Shown one piece after another: positions 17,281 to 25,207 of a stretch of 64,000 nt of DNA (positions are counted from its first letter, which is position 1; each line of letters starts with the position of its first letter). The notes under the pieces are model-generated. The model searched no databases. It was not told the DNA's origin and worked only from the letters and a program-made list of their open reading frames with translations. This DNA comes from Bacteroidales bacterium. GTDB lineage: Bacteria > Bacteroidota > Bacteroidia > Bacteroidales > UBA932. The stretch is taken from contig JAFUWW010000061.1 of the NCBI GenBank assembly GCA_017471085.1, positions 19,991 to 83,990 of the forward strand. Reading direction: 5' to 3'. Both the position numbers and the translations under genes were made by a program.

Positions 17281-18966
17281 ATGAAAAAAGTCCTGTCGGC
17301 CTTAGTGCTGCTTTTCCATATCGTCCTTTCTCTTTCCGCCCAGCAGGTGGAAGGCTATCTGGTAGATGCGGTGGCCCTTTACAGCAACGGCGAGTATGCC
17401 CGCGCCAAGGACCGTCTGGAAACCCTGTCGGCCATCGCCCCGCAGGACGACGCCGTCTGGTACTATCTGGCCCTCTCGGAAGCCGCCCTGCAGGATGTCA
17501 CCGGTGCACGCAGGCACCTGGAACAGGCCATCGCCTTGGACGGGAGCAACTATTGGTACCGCCGCACCCTCGCCCGCCTGTATCTTTCCCAGGGAGAGAC
17601 CCAGCTGGGCATCGAGCTGTACGAAGGGCTGGTGAAGGATTTCCCGGACAAAGGCTCCCTCAGTTACGAACTGCTGGACCTCTACCTTCGGCAGGGAGAT
17701 TATGAGAAGGCGCTCTCTTCCCTGGACGATATCGAAACCCAGCGCGGGCCCTCGGAGGCCGTAGTCCAGACCCGCTACGAAATCTTCCGCCAGCTTAACC
17801 GCACCGAAGAGGCCGTGGAATGCCTCGAGAAGTTCAACGAAGAGTATTCTTCCCCTTCCGTCCTGGCCATGCTGGGCGATTATTACCTGTCGGAATACCA
17901 GGATTCCCTGGCGCAGGTCCGCTACGAAGAGGCCCTTTCCCTGGACGGCGGCTATGTCCCGGCAGTCCTGGGCGTGTCGGAGGTCTACCGTCACCAGCGG
18001 CGTTACCCGGACTATTTCCGCACCATCGGCACGTTTTTCCAGTCGGACGATGTCCCCGCGGAAACCAAGTCCATGTATATCAGGAATCTCACCCGCTCCC
18101 TGGACCCCAAGCTGCTACAGCTGCACCAGAAGGAATTTGACGCGGTGATCCGCGACGCCGTGGCCGTGCACCCCTCGGACAGCACTCTTCTCAGCACCAC
18201 GGCGGGTTATTTCTACTCCACCGGCCGTACGGAAGAAGCGGGCCGATGGTTCCGCGAAGCCGCCGAGAAGTACCCGGAGAGCCTCTCCCTCACCGCCACC
18301 TACATCCAGTATCTGGGCGTGAAGGAGGACTGGCCGGCCGTACGGGACTGGTCCGTCGCCGCCTTCGACCGCTTCCGCGAACTGGCCTTCCTGGATTATG
18401 CCAACCAGGCCAACTATCAGCTGGAAGACTACGACGCCATCATCGGTAACTGCCAGTATCTGCTCACCAATTACCCCAAGGACAAGGATCTCTGCAAAGG
18501 GGCCTATTCCATGAAGGGCGATGCCTATTATGCCAAGGGGGATGCCAGGCAGGCGTTCAAGGCCTACGACCAGGCCCTGAAGATAGACCCGTCCTATGCC
18601 CCGGTGCTCAACAACTACGCCTATTATCTGAGCGTGTCCGGCAAGAATCTGAAGAAAGCCTACACCATGTCCAAGAAGACGGTGGAGGCCGAACCGGACA
18701 ACGCCACCTATCTGGACACCTTCGCCTGGATCCTGCACCTGCAGGGGAAAGACCTGGAAGCCAAGCCTTTCTTCAAGCATGCCATGCTTTACGGCGGCAA
18801 GGACAGCGCCGTGATGCTGGACCATTACGCGGAAGTGCTGTATTCGCTGGGCGAGTACGACCTGGCCCGTTCGTATTGGAACCAGGCCAAAAACAAGAAC
18901 CAGGGCGGTGAGATTCCGGATCTGGAAGAGCGGATAAAGGAGCGTCTGGACGCCGTCGGCAAATGA
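17281..18966 (+). CDS. Secreted tetratricopeptide-repeat protein
   Basis: A 561-residue protein with a signal peptide (MKKVLSALVLLFHIVLSLSA then QQ). ATG 17281 is chosen over the longer frame, which would run through the promoter. Repeats of about 34 residues with the TPR pattern (small-W/L-G-Y-A-F-A-P) run through the protein, for example YSNGEYARAKDRLETLSAIA, YAKGDARQAFKAYDQALKID and YSLGEYDLARSYWNQA. This solenoid is a protein-binding scaffold, probably periplasmic or outer-membrane associated. It overlaps the downstream EnvC-like gene by ATGA, so the pair may act together in cell-wall assembly or division. Partner unknown. Confidence 0.9.
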   Translation: MKKVLSALVLLFHIVLSLSAQQVEGYLVDAVALYSNGEYARAKDRLETLSAIAPQDDAVWYYLALSEAALQDVTGARRHLEQAIALDGSNYWYRRTLARLYLSQGETQLGIELYEGLVKDFPDKGSLSYELLDLYLRQGDYEKALSSLDDIETQRGPSEAVVQTRYEIFRQLNRTEEAVECLEKFNEEYSSPSVLAMLGDYYLSEYQDSLAQVRYEEALSLDGGYVPAVLGVSEVYRHQRRYPDYFRTIGTFFQSDDVPAETKSMYIRNLTRSLDPKLLQLHQKEFDAVIRDAVAVHPSDSTLLSTTAGYFYSTGRTEEAGRWFREAAEKYPESLSLTATYIQYLGVKEDWPAVRDWSVAAFDRFRELAFLDYANQANYQLEDYDAIIGNCQYLLTNYPKDKDLCKGAYSMKGDAYYAKGDARQAFKAYDQALKIDPSYAPVLNNYAYYLSVSGKNLKKAYTMSKKTVEAEPDNATYLDTFAWILHLQGKDLEAKPFFKHAMLYGGKDSAVMLDHYAEVLYSLGEYDLARSYWNQAKNKNQGGEIPDLEERIKERLDAVGK

Positions 18967-20198
18967 GGAAACTCCTTCATATCGCGCTCGTGATGCTGGC
19001 CGTGCTGGCCGGAGAGGAGGCTTCTGCCCAGAAGAAGGAGACGAAAAAGAGCCTGGAAACCCAGATTTCCAAATTGGAGAAAGACATCGAACTGCTCAAC
19101 GGAAAACTCCGGGAAAACAACCGGAGCAGCCAGCAGGCCCTCTCCAGCCTTTCGCTGGTGCGCGGCAAGGTATCGGCCCGGGAAGAACTCATCCGGGAGT
19201 GCGACCGCACCATCCGGCTCCTGTCCGACTCCATCCGCGTATGCCAGAAGGAGATGGACCGCCTGCAGGCCCGTTACGACACCCTTTCCCTCTACTATAA
19301 CCGCTTGGTACGCAGCGCCTACAAGAACCGCGACAGCCGCATGTGGTATATGTACGTGCTGTCCAGCGAGTCCATGGGGCAGGCCATGCGCCGCTTCAGC
19401 TACCTCCGCCGTTTCTCCTCCCAGATGAGCAGCCAGGCGGAGAAGATCCGCGAAACGGAGGCCGACCTGGAAGTGGAGCGCGAGCGCCTCACCTCCCTCA
19501 AGGACGATGCCGACGAGCTTCGCCAGAAGAACGTGCAGGAGCGCGCCCGCCTGCAGGACGAGGAGGCGGAAGCCTCCCGCATGGTGAACCAGCTCAAGAA
19601 AGACCGCAGCAAATACCAGCAGCAGCTGCAGGAGAAAAACCGCCAGAAAGAGGCCCTGAACAAGAAAATTGCGGAGATTATCCGGGCCGAGCAGGAAGCC
19701 GCCCGCAAGAAGGCCGAGAGCGGCAAGAAGGCTTCGGGCAGCACCTCGACGGGCTCCAAAACCACGTCGACGGAGGTGGATGCCAAGCTTTCCAACGAGT
19801 TCGCCGCCAACAGGGGAAAACTGCCCTGGCCGGTGGAAGGCGTGATCGTAGACCGCTTCGGCAAGCACAAGCATCCTGTCTATGAGAATGTGGAAATGCC
19901 CCAGAACGACGGCGTTACCCTTACGGTAAAACGGGGTTCCCAGGCAAAAGTCGTATTCAGCGGCACGGTCACCCGTATCTTTGTGCTCCCGGGCTACAAT
20001 CAGTGCGTCCTGGTGAGCCACGGCAACTATTACACGCTTTACAGCATGCTCAAGACCGTGTCCGTGAAACTGAATCAGAAAGTGTCCACCGGCGATGTGA
20101 TCGGCACGGTTGACACCATCGGCGGCGAAGACCAGTTCCACTTCGAACTCTGGAAGGGCTTCGAACCCCAGAATCCGGAGAATTGGCTGCGCAAATAA
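18963..20198 (+). CDS. EnvC-like murein hydrolase activator, coiled coil plus degenerate LytM (M23) domain
   Basis: A 411-residue protein with a signal peptide (cut near ASA-Q22), long coiled coils at about 25-115 and 165-250, and a LytM/M23 domain at about 280-405 (LPWPVEGVIVDRFGKHKHP). The zinc ligands are not conserved: the HxGxD-type site reads EMPQNDG, the YxHL site reads LYSML, and the HxH site reads QFHFELW with Gln for the first His. A fold kept without metal ligands is what EnvC/NlpD amidase activators show, so it probably activates a peptidoglycan amidase at the septum rather than cutting itself. It is translationally coupled to the TPR gene. Confidence 0.9.
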   Translation: MRKLLHIALVMLAVLAGEEASAQKKETKKSLETQISKLEKDIELLNGKLRENNRSSQQALSSLSLVRGKVSAREELIRECDRTIRLLSDSIRVCQKEMDRLQARYDTLSLYYNRLVRSAYKNRDSRMWYMYVLSSESMGQAMRRFSYLRRFSSQMSSQAEKIRETEADLEVERERLTSLKDDADELRQKNVQERARLQDEEAEASRMVNQLKKDRSKYQQQLQEKNRQKEALNKKIAEIIRAEQEAARKKAESGKKASGSTSTGSKTTSTEVDAKLSNEFAANRGKLPWPVEGVIVDRFGKHKHPVYENVEMPQNDGVTLTVKRGSQAKVVFSGTVTRIFVLPGYNQCVLVSHGNYYTLYSMLKTVSVKLNQKVSTGDVIGTVDTIGGEDQFHFELWKGFEPQNPENWLRK

Positions 20199-20208
20199 GA
20201 ATAAGCTT

Positions 20209-20715
20209 TTATCTCAAAGGTTCCAGCTGAACGGTGCCCGGGATGTCGTCTGCGGGCGGCTGGCCGTGCAGGTAGATGATCCGCTGGTTGGGGCTTCCGC
20301 GGAACAGCAGGTCGGTGTCCCGCTGCTCCAGGATGAAAGGTCCGTCCACCAGGACGTCCAGCCAGGGGAGCAGCTGGGAGAGGTGTTCGTCGGCCTGGAT
20401 TTCTTTCAAGGTGAAGCCGGTCCAGCACCAGATGGTCTTGGCGGTCTCCTGTTTGATGCGTCGGGCCAGTTCGGTGAAGGCCTCCACCTGGTAGAAGGGG
20501 TCTCCGCCCGAGAAGGTGACGTTGGACATGCTGTCGGCCTTGATCAGGTCCAGAAGGTCGTCCACTTCCATCCATCGGCCCGCATTGAAATCCCAGCTCT
20601 GGGGGTTGTGGCAGCCTTTGCAGGCATGCTTGCAGCCGGCACAGTAAATGGCCGTCCGGAATCCAGGTCCGTCGGCCATTGTCTGTTCCAGAATATCCAG
20701 TACCCTGATCCGCAT
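20209..20715 (-). CDS. nrdG: Anaerobic ribonucleotide reductase activating protein (radical SAM)
   Basis: A 168-residue radical-SAM protein. The iron-sulfur motif is CKHACKGC (Cys28, Cys32, Cys35), followed by the SAM-binding TFSGGDPF. NrdG uses S-adenosylmethionine to make the glycyl radical on NrdD. ATG 20715 lies 20 nt after the nrdD stop, so the two form an operon. A longer open frame reaching to 21351 is an out-of-frame extension through nrdD and is not used. The gene converges on the EnvC-like gene with a 10-nt gap and no clear terminator. Confidence 0.96.
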   Translation of the reverse strand: MRIRVLDILEQTMADGPGFRTAIYCAGCKHACKGCHNPQSWDFNAGRWMEVDDLLDLIKADSMSNVTFSGGDPFYQVEAFTELARRIKQETAKTIWCWTGFTLKEIQADEHLSQLLPWLDVLVDGPFILEQRDTDLLFRGSPNQRIIYLHGQPPADDIPGTVQLEPLR

Positions 20716-20735
20716 AGCGTATTGCAGACGCCGGG

Positions 20736-22943
20736 CTATTCGTGTACGACCCTGTCGCGGAGTTCGGCCAGCTTGCCGGAGTTCCAGCGGTTGGTGGTGC
20801 CCACCAGGTAGCCGGTGATGCGCTGCAGCGTGTCGATGTGGTGGCCGTGGCAGTGCGGGCACTCGTGGAGGTCTTTCTCGGCGTTCTCGTAGCCGCAGTC
20901 CAGACAGCGGTTGCGGTTGTGGTTCACGGAGCCGTAGCCGATATCGTACTTGTCCATGAGGTCTACGATCTGCATGATGGCATCCGGGTTGTGGGTGGCG
21001 TCGCCGTCGATTTCCACGTAGAAGATATGGCCGCCGCGGGTGAGGTTGTGGTAGGGAGCCTCGATGCGGGCCTTGTGTTCCGGGGTGCACTTGTAGTACA
21101 CGGGCACGTGGTTGGAGTTGGTGTAGTAGTCTTTGTCGGTGATGCCGGGCAGGATGCCGAAGGTCTTCTTGTCGCGCTTGGTGAACTTTCCGGAGAGGCC
21201 TTCGGCCGGAGTGGCCAGCACGGAGTAGTTGTGCTGGTATTTCTCGGAGAAGCCGTTGACCTTGTCCCTCATGTAGGTGACGATCCTCAGACCCAGCTCC
21301 TGGGCTTCTTCGCTCTCGCCGTGATGCTTGCCCACGAGGGCGATCAGACATTCCGCCAGGCCGATGAAGCCGATGCCCAGCGTGCCCTGGTTGATGACGC
21401 TTTCCACGGTGTCGTCGTCATCCAGCTTGCCGCTGCCCAGCCAAAGGCCGTTCATCAGCAGCGGGAACTGCTTCTTGAGGGCGGTCTTCTGGAACTGGAA
21501 GCGCTCGTCCAGCTGACGGGCCGATATCTCCAGCGCCCAGTCCAGTTTCTCGAAGAATTTCTGCAGGCGGAGGTCTTTATTGGGCTCGTCCATGCACTCG
21601 ACGGCCAGCTTCACGATGTTGATGGTGGTGAAGCTCAGGTTGCCGCGGCCGATGGAGGTCTTGGGGCCGAACCGGTTCTCGAAAACGCGGGTGCGGCAGC
21701 CCATCGTGGCCACTTCGTGGACATAGCGCTTGGGATCGGCCGGATCCCAGGCGGTATCCTGGTTGAAGGTGGCGTCCAGGTTGAGGAAGTTCGGGAAGAA
21801 TCGGCGGGCGCTGACCTTGCAGGCGAACTTGTACAGGTCGTAGTTGGGGTCTTCCGGGAGGTAGCTCACGCCCCTCTTCTTCTTCCAGATCTGGATGGGG
21901 AAGATGGCGGTGGAACCGTTGCCCACGCCTTCGTAGGTGGTGTTCAGGATTTCGCGGATGATGCATCGGCCTTCTGCCGATGTGTCGGTGCCGTAGTTGA
22001 TGGAGGAGAAGACCACCTGGTTGCCGCCGCGGCTGTGGATGGTGTTCATATTGTGCACGAAGGCTTCCATGGCCTGGTGCACGCGGCCCACCGTCTGGTT
22101 GACGGCGTGCTGGAGGGCGCGGTCACGGCCCTGCAGGCCCACGAGGTCGCGCTTGATGTAGTCGTCGATCCGGATGTCCTTGAGGTCGCTGTAATCGGCA
22201 TTGGCCATTTCGCTCACCTTGTCCACCTCTTCCTGGAAGGTCTTGCGGACGAAGGGCGCCAGGTAGAAGTCGAAGGCAGGGATGGCCTGGCCTCCGTGCA
22301 TCTCGTTCTGGACGGTCTCCATGGAGATGCAGGCAAGGACGCTGGCGGTTTCGATGCGCTTGGCCGGACGGGACTCGCCGTGGCCCGCCTTGAGTCCGTA
22401 CTCAAGGATGATGTCCAGCGGGTGCTGGATGCAGGTGAGGGACTTGGTGGGATAATAGTCCTTGTCGTGGATGTGGATGTAGTTGCCGGCCACGGCCTCG
22501 CGGACAGGGTCGCTCAGCAGGCACTCGTCCACATAGCTCTTGGTGGCTTCGGAGGCGAACTTCATCATCATGCCGGCGGGGGTGTCGGCATTCATGTTGG
22601 CATTCTCACGGGTGATGTCGTTGGCCTGCGCGTCGATGATGGTCTGGAAAATCTCGTTGGACTTGGCCTTGCGGGCGATATTGCGCTTGTTGCGGTAGCG
22701 GATGTACTCCTTGGCCACTTCCTGGCGGGGGCTGTTCATGAGCTGGTTTTCCACGACGTCCTGGATTTCCTCCACGGTCATCTCTTCCTTCTCCAGCTGG
22801 GAGATGGCGTGGGCGATCTGGGCGGCAAGTACGATGTCTTCACCGTTTTCGGTGACATCCATGGCCTTCAGGATGGCGGCGACAATCTTCTGATTGTTGA
22901 AATCTACGCGGCGTCCGTCGCGCTTGAGTACACGTTTAACCAT
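20736..22943 (-). CDS. nrdD: Anaerobic (class III) ribonucleoside-triphosphate reductase
   Basis: 735 residues. The N-terminal ATP-cone (VLKRDGRRVDFNNQKIVAAI) gives allosteric control by ATP/dATP. The glycyl-radical site is near the C-terminus in RITGYLVGT (Gly711), after a zinc site with paired cysteines (CLDCGY and CPHCHG). The enzyme reduces NTPs to dNTPs without oxygen and needs NrdG, encoded next. ATG 22943 is preferred to TTG 22955. A well-spaced promoter lies at 23036-23065 and a 13-bp hairpin lies further upstream at 23103-23134. No aerobic ribonucleotide reductase is in the window; together these fit an anaerobe. Confidence 0.97.
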   Translation of the reverse strand: MVKRVLKRDGRRVDFNNQKIVAAILKAMDVTENGEDIVLAAQIAHAISQLEKEEMTVEEIQDVVENQLMNSPRQEVAKEYIRYRNKRNIARKAKSNEIFQTIIDAQANDITRENANMNADTPAGMMMKFASEATKSYVDECLLSDPVREAVAGNYIHIHDKDYYPTKSLTCIQHPLDIILEYGLKAGHGESRPAKRIETASVLACISMETVQNEMHGGQAIPAFDFYLAPFVRKTFQEEVDKVSEMANADYSDLKDIRIDDYIKRDLVGLQGRDRALQHAVNQTVGRVHQAMEAFVHNMNTIHSRGGNQVVFSSINYGTDTSAEGRCIIREILNTTYEGVGNGSTAIFPIQIWKKKRGVSYLPEDPNYDLYKFACKVSARRFFPNFLNLDATFNQDTAWDPADPKRYVHEVATMGCRTRVFENRFGPKTSIGRGNLSFTTINIVKLAVECMDEPNKDLRLQKFFEKLDWALEISARQLDERFQFQKTALKKQFPLLMNGLWLGSGKLDDDDTVESVINQGTLGIGFIGLAECLIALVGKHHGESEEAQELGLRIVTYMRDKVNGFSEKYQHNYSVLATPAEGLSGKFTKRDKKTFGILPGITDKDYYTNSNHVPVYYKCTPEHKARIEAPYHNLTRGGHIFYVEIDGDATHNPDAIMQIVDLMDKYDIGYGSVNHNRNRCLDCGYENAEKDLHECPHCHGHHIDTLQRITGYLVGTTNRWNSGKLAELRDRVVHE

Positions 22944-23035
22944 AATTTGGCGCAATTTGGGGCTTTTCCGGTCTTCTGGGCCGGAGGTCCAACGGGTTTA
23001 TGTTTCAATGCTGGTTGCGGAAATCTCCGTGGGAA

Positions 23036-23065
23036 CAAAGTTATATGAAGCAATCCTACTTTCAA
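23036..23065 (-). promoter_or_regulatory. Promoter of nrdD-nrdG
   Basis: Minus-strand -7 box TAACTTTG at 23043-23036 and -33 TTG at 23065-23063, spacer 19 nt. The leader to ATG 22943 is about 90 nt. Confidence 0.7.
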
Positions 23066-23102
23066 ACGGTTTTCCCGGAAAAAGTTATCAACAAAAAGAA
23101 AC

Positions 23103-23134
23103 AGGAGTTGTTAATTCATTGATTAACAACTCCT
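23103..23134 (-). terminator. 13-bp perfect hairpin between the PPTase gene and nrdD
   Basis: Arms AGGAGTTGTTAAT (23103-23115) and its complement (23122-23134) with loop TCATTG. On the minus strand it is followed by GTTTCTTTTTG, so it could terminate the PPTase transcript, whose stop is 81 nt upstream. The inner part, TTGTTAAT-N6-ATTAACAA, also resembles a Crp/Fnr-type dyad and would be centred about 90 nt before the nrdD start of transcription. Confidence 0.5.
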
Positions 23135-23215
23135 TCAAACGAATTCTAATTTATAATAAATCTAAATTGTAACTCTTGTGTTTCTTTTTCGGAAAGGTTT
23201 TCAACAGGAGGGGAA

Positions 23216-23854
23216 TCAGTCGCCCACGACCCACACCAGGACATGGCGGTCGAAGGTCATGTACTCCAGGTCGAATTCTTCTTCGTCCTCGTTCTTGTCG
23301 ATGAAAGTGGCTTCCAGTTCGCCTTCACCCCTCACACGGAAACGCTCCACCTCGATTTGCTCGGCGAAGTTCACGTTATAGCGGCTCAGGAGCTTGAAGA
23401 TGGCTTCCTTGGCGCACCAGTAGATGGCGAGCTGCTCGTTGCGCTTCTCGTCTTCCAGGTCGTCGATTTCGTCTTCCGAGAGGGCCTTTTTCTCCACGGC
23501 GGAGAAGTCGCGGTCCAGCGATTCCACGTCGATACCGCAGTCGTTTTCTTCGTGCAGGATGACGGCTACGTATTTTTCCGTGTGGGTGATGGAGATGTTG
23601 ACGGGGTTGTTCTCCAGGTACGGCTTGCCGTTGTCGTGGTGGCTCAGGTACACCTTCTCGTCGAAGAGGGTGTTCAGCAGGGCCCTGACGGCCAGCCGCT
23701 GTTTGCGCATGGATTCGCTGCGGAGGAAAGAGATTTCCTCCATCTCATCGGAGGGCGTGGAGCTGAGTTCGATCAGTTCCTGCTCGGTCTCCGTGATCTG
23801 CCATACGCCGATGGTAGCTTCGTTGTCGAGTTTCTTCTTTAAATACAGTCCCAT
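23216..23854 (-). CDS. 4'-phosphopantetheinyl transferase
   Basis: A 212-residue Sfp/AcpT-superfamily enzyme that moves phosphopantetheine from CoA to a serine of acyl-carrier proteins. Family motifs: NGKPYL, NISITHTEKYVAVIL, the metal-binding GIDVES, and WCAKEAIFKLL. It differs from the short AcpS type by being two fused half-domains. The gene stands alone. Its start, ATG 23854, lies downstream of a strongly structured stretch (23880-24022) transcribable from a promoter at 24028-24056, so it may be regulated at the RNA level. Confidence 0.9.
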   Translation of the reverse strand: MGLYLKKKLDNEATIGVWQITETEQELIELSSTPSDEMEEISFLRSESMRKQRLAVRALLNTLFDEKVYLSHHDNGKPYLENNPVNISITHTEKYVAVILHEENDCGIDVESLDRDFSAVEKKALSEDEIDDLEDEKRNEQLAIYWCAKEAIFKLLSRYNVNFAEQIEVERFRVRGEGELEATFIDKNEDEEEFDLEYMTFDRHVLVWVVGD

Positions 23855-23879
23855 TTAAACAGGTTGGTTTGAACAGCAA

Positions 23880-24022
23880 TACAAAGCCGCCCGGATGCCC
23901 TTGGGCACCGGGTTTCCGGGTTAATCATGGTATAATCGCAACAGAGGGTCGTCTGAACCGACGCCCGTTAACTGATTAGACTTGACCTGACTGGGAGGCT
24001 CCATATCTGTTGTTACAATTTA
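23880..24022 (-). ncRNA. Candidate structured leader or small RNA upstream of the PPTase gene
   Basis: Read on the minus strand, CAACAGA (24010-24004) pairs with TCTGTTG (23946-23940); outside it AATTG and CGATT add 5 bp with one G-T wobble across a 3-nt bulge. Inside, GTCG-loop-CGAC forms a hairpin. A second 10-bp GC-rich hairpin with one bulged base (23890-23912) ends the element, followed by GGCTTTGTATT. A promoter precedes it. It could be a free RNA of about 140 nt or the PPTase 5' leader. No known riboswitch or SRP/tmRNA signature was recognised. Confidence 0.4.
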
Positions 24023-24027
24023 CGATG

Positions 24028-24056
24028 CAAAGATAATTGTTTTTTGACAATTACAA
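24028..24056 (-). promoter_or_regulatory. Promoter driving the structured RNA/PPTase leader
   Basis: Minus-strand TATCTTTG at 24035-24028 with TTG at 24056-24054 (18-nt spacer; another TTG gives 22 nt). It runs back to back with the mdh -7 box at 24080-24087. Confidence 0.55.
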
Positions 24057-24079
24057 GCAAATCTTTGACGGGAAATTGT

Positions 24080-24087
24080 TATCTTTG
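24080..24087 (+). promoter_or_regulatory. -7 box of the mdh promoter
   Basis: TATCTTTG at 24080-24087, 41 nt before the mdh ATG. No TTG with normal spacing is seen at -33. Confidence 0.55.
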
Positions 24088-24128
24088 CGGATGCTTTCAA
24101 GAAAAGTCAAATTTTAACACATAACATT

Positions 24129-25115
24129 ATGAAATTCCTTACTGATGAAAAGCTCCTTATTGTCGGCGCTGCCGGCATGATCGGTTCCAACATGGTCCAG
24201 ACAGCAGCCATGCTCGGTCTCACCCCGAACATCTGCCTGTACGATATCTTCGAGCCCGGCCTCAAGGGTGTGCTCGCAGAGATGAACCACTGCGCTTTCC
24301 CGGGCGTGAACATCACCGCCACCATCGATCCGGCCGTCGCTTTCAAGGATGCCAAGTATATCATTTCCTCCGGCGGAGCACCCCGCAAGGAAGGCATGAC
24401 CCGCGAAGACCTCCTCAAGGGCAACTGCCAGATTGCCGCCGAATTCGGTGACAACATCAAGAAGTACTGCCCGGACGCCAAGTTCGTGGTGGTGATCTTC
24501 AACCCGGCCGATGTCACCGCCCTCACCGCCCTTATCCACTCCGGCCTCAAGCCGTCCCAACTCACCTCCCTGGCCGCCCTCGACAGCACCCGTCTGCAGG
24601 AAGCCCTGGCCCAGGAATTCGGTGTACAGCAGTGCAAGGTCACCGGTACCTACACCTACGGCGGTCACGGCGAAGCCATGGCAGTGTTCGCCTCCCAGGT
24701 CAAGATCGACGGCAAGCCCCTCGCAGAGATGGGTCTCAGCGCCGAGCGTTTCGCTGAAATCAAGCACAACACCATCCAGGGCGGCAGCAACATCATCAAG
24801 CTCCGCGGCCGCAGCTCCTTCCAGAGCCCTGCCTACCAGGCCGTGAAGATGATCGAGGCTTCCATGGGCGGCGAGAAGTTCACCTGGCCCGCCGGCACCT
24901 ATGTGAACAATGACGAGTTCAAGAACGTGATGATGGCCATGCCCACCGTCATCGACGCCACCGGCTGCCACTTCACCAACCCGAAGGGCACCGAAGAGGA
25001 AATGGCAGCCCTCAAGGCTTCCTACGAGCACCTCTGCAAGATGCGCGACGAAATCATCGACCTTGGCATCGTACCCGCCACTGCCGACTGGAAGAAGGAG
25101 AACGCCAACCTGTAA
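24129..25115 (+). CDS. mdh: Malate dehydrogenase
   Basis: A 328-residue NAD-dependent dehydrogenase of the LDH/MDH superfamily. The Rossmann loop is GAAGMIGSN (13-21). Substrate residues are visible in GGAPRKEGMTRED (substrate arginine) and IFNPADV; the catalytic histidine is in TYGGHGEAM (His180). It interconverts malate and oxaloacetate in the branched TCA/succinate fermentation route used by Bacteroidales. It is monocistronic, ending in a very strong bidirectional hairpin (25150-25195). Codon use is strongly biased to C-ending codons, as expected for a highly expressed gene. Confidence 0.93.
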   Translation: MKFLTDEKLLIVGAAGMIGSNMVQTAAMLGLTPNICLYDIFEPGLKGVLAEMNHCAFPGVNITATIDPAVAFKDAKYIISSGGAPRKEGMTREDLLKGNCQIAAEFGDNIKKYCPDAKFVVVIFNPADVTALTALIHSGLKPSQLTSLAALDSTRLQEALAQEFGVQQCKVTGTYTYGGHGEAMAVFASQVKIDGKPLAEMGLSAERFAEIKHNTIQGGSNIIKLRGRSSFQSPAYQAVKMIEASMGGEKFTWPAGTYVNNDEFKNVMMAMPTVIDATGCHFTNPKGTEEEMAALKASYEHLCKMRDEIIDLGIVPATADWKKENANL

Positions 25116-25149
25116 TTCTGACGCAGTCTTATAAAGGTTGACTTATAGT

Positions 25150-25195
25150 AACAAGAACCCCGAAAGTTAGACAAATAACTTTCGGGGTTCTTGTT
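25150..25195. terminator. Bidirectional terminator between mdh and feoAB
   Basis: A perfect 20-bp stem (25150-25169 with 25176-25195) around loop GACAAA, containing AGAACCCCGAAAGTT. It lies 34 nt after mdh and 12 nt after the convergent feoAB stop. There is no long T tract, but stem strength and position support termination for both genes. Confidence 0.85.
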
Positions 25196-25207
25196 GGAAG
25201 CCGGGCC

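Noticed and set aside
20209..21351. 380-codon version of nrdG
   Set aside because: The first about 210 residues are an out-of-frame Arg/Pro/His-rich reading of nrdD; the conserved NrdG start is ATG 20715.
20742..23048. 768-codon open frame opposite nrdD
   Set aside because: Val/Gly/His-rich shadow of nrdD with no signal or domain; nrdD on the other strand has clear catalytic motifs.
23880..24022. tRNA, tmRNA or SRP RNA in the mdh upstream region
   Set aside because: No T-loop TTCRANN with a matching acceptor stem, no CCA end, and no SRP GGAA/GCAG tetraloop pattern; kept only as an unclassified structured RNA.
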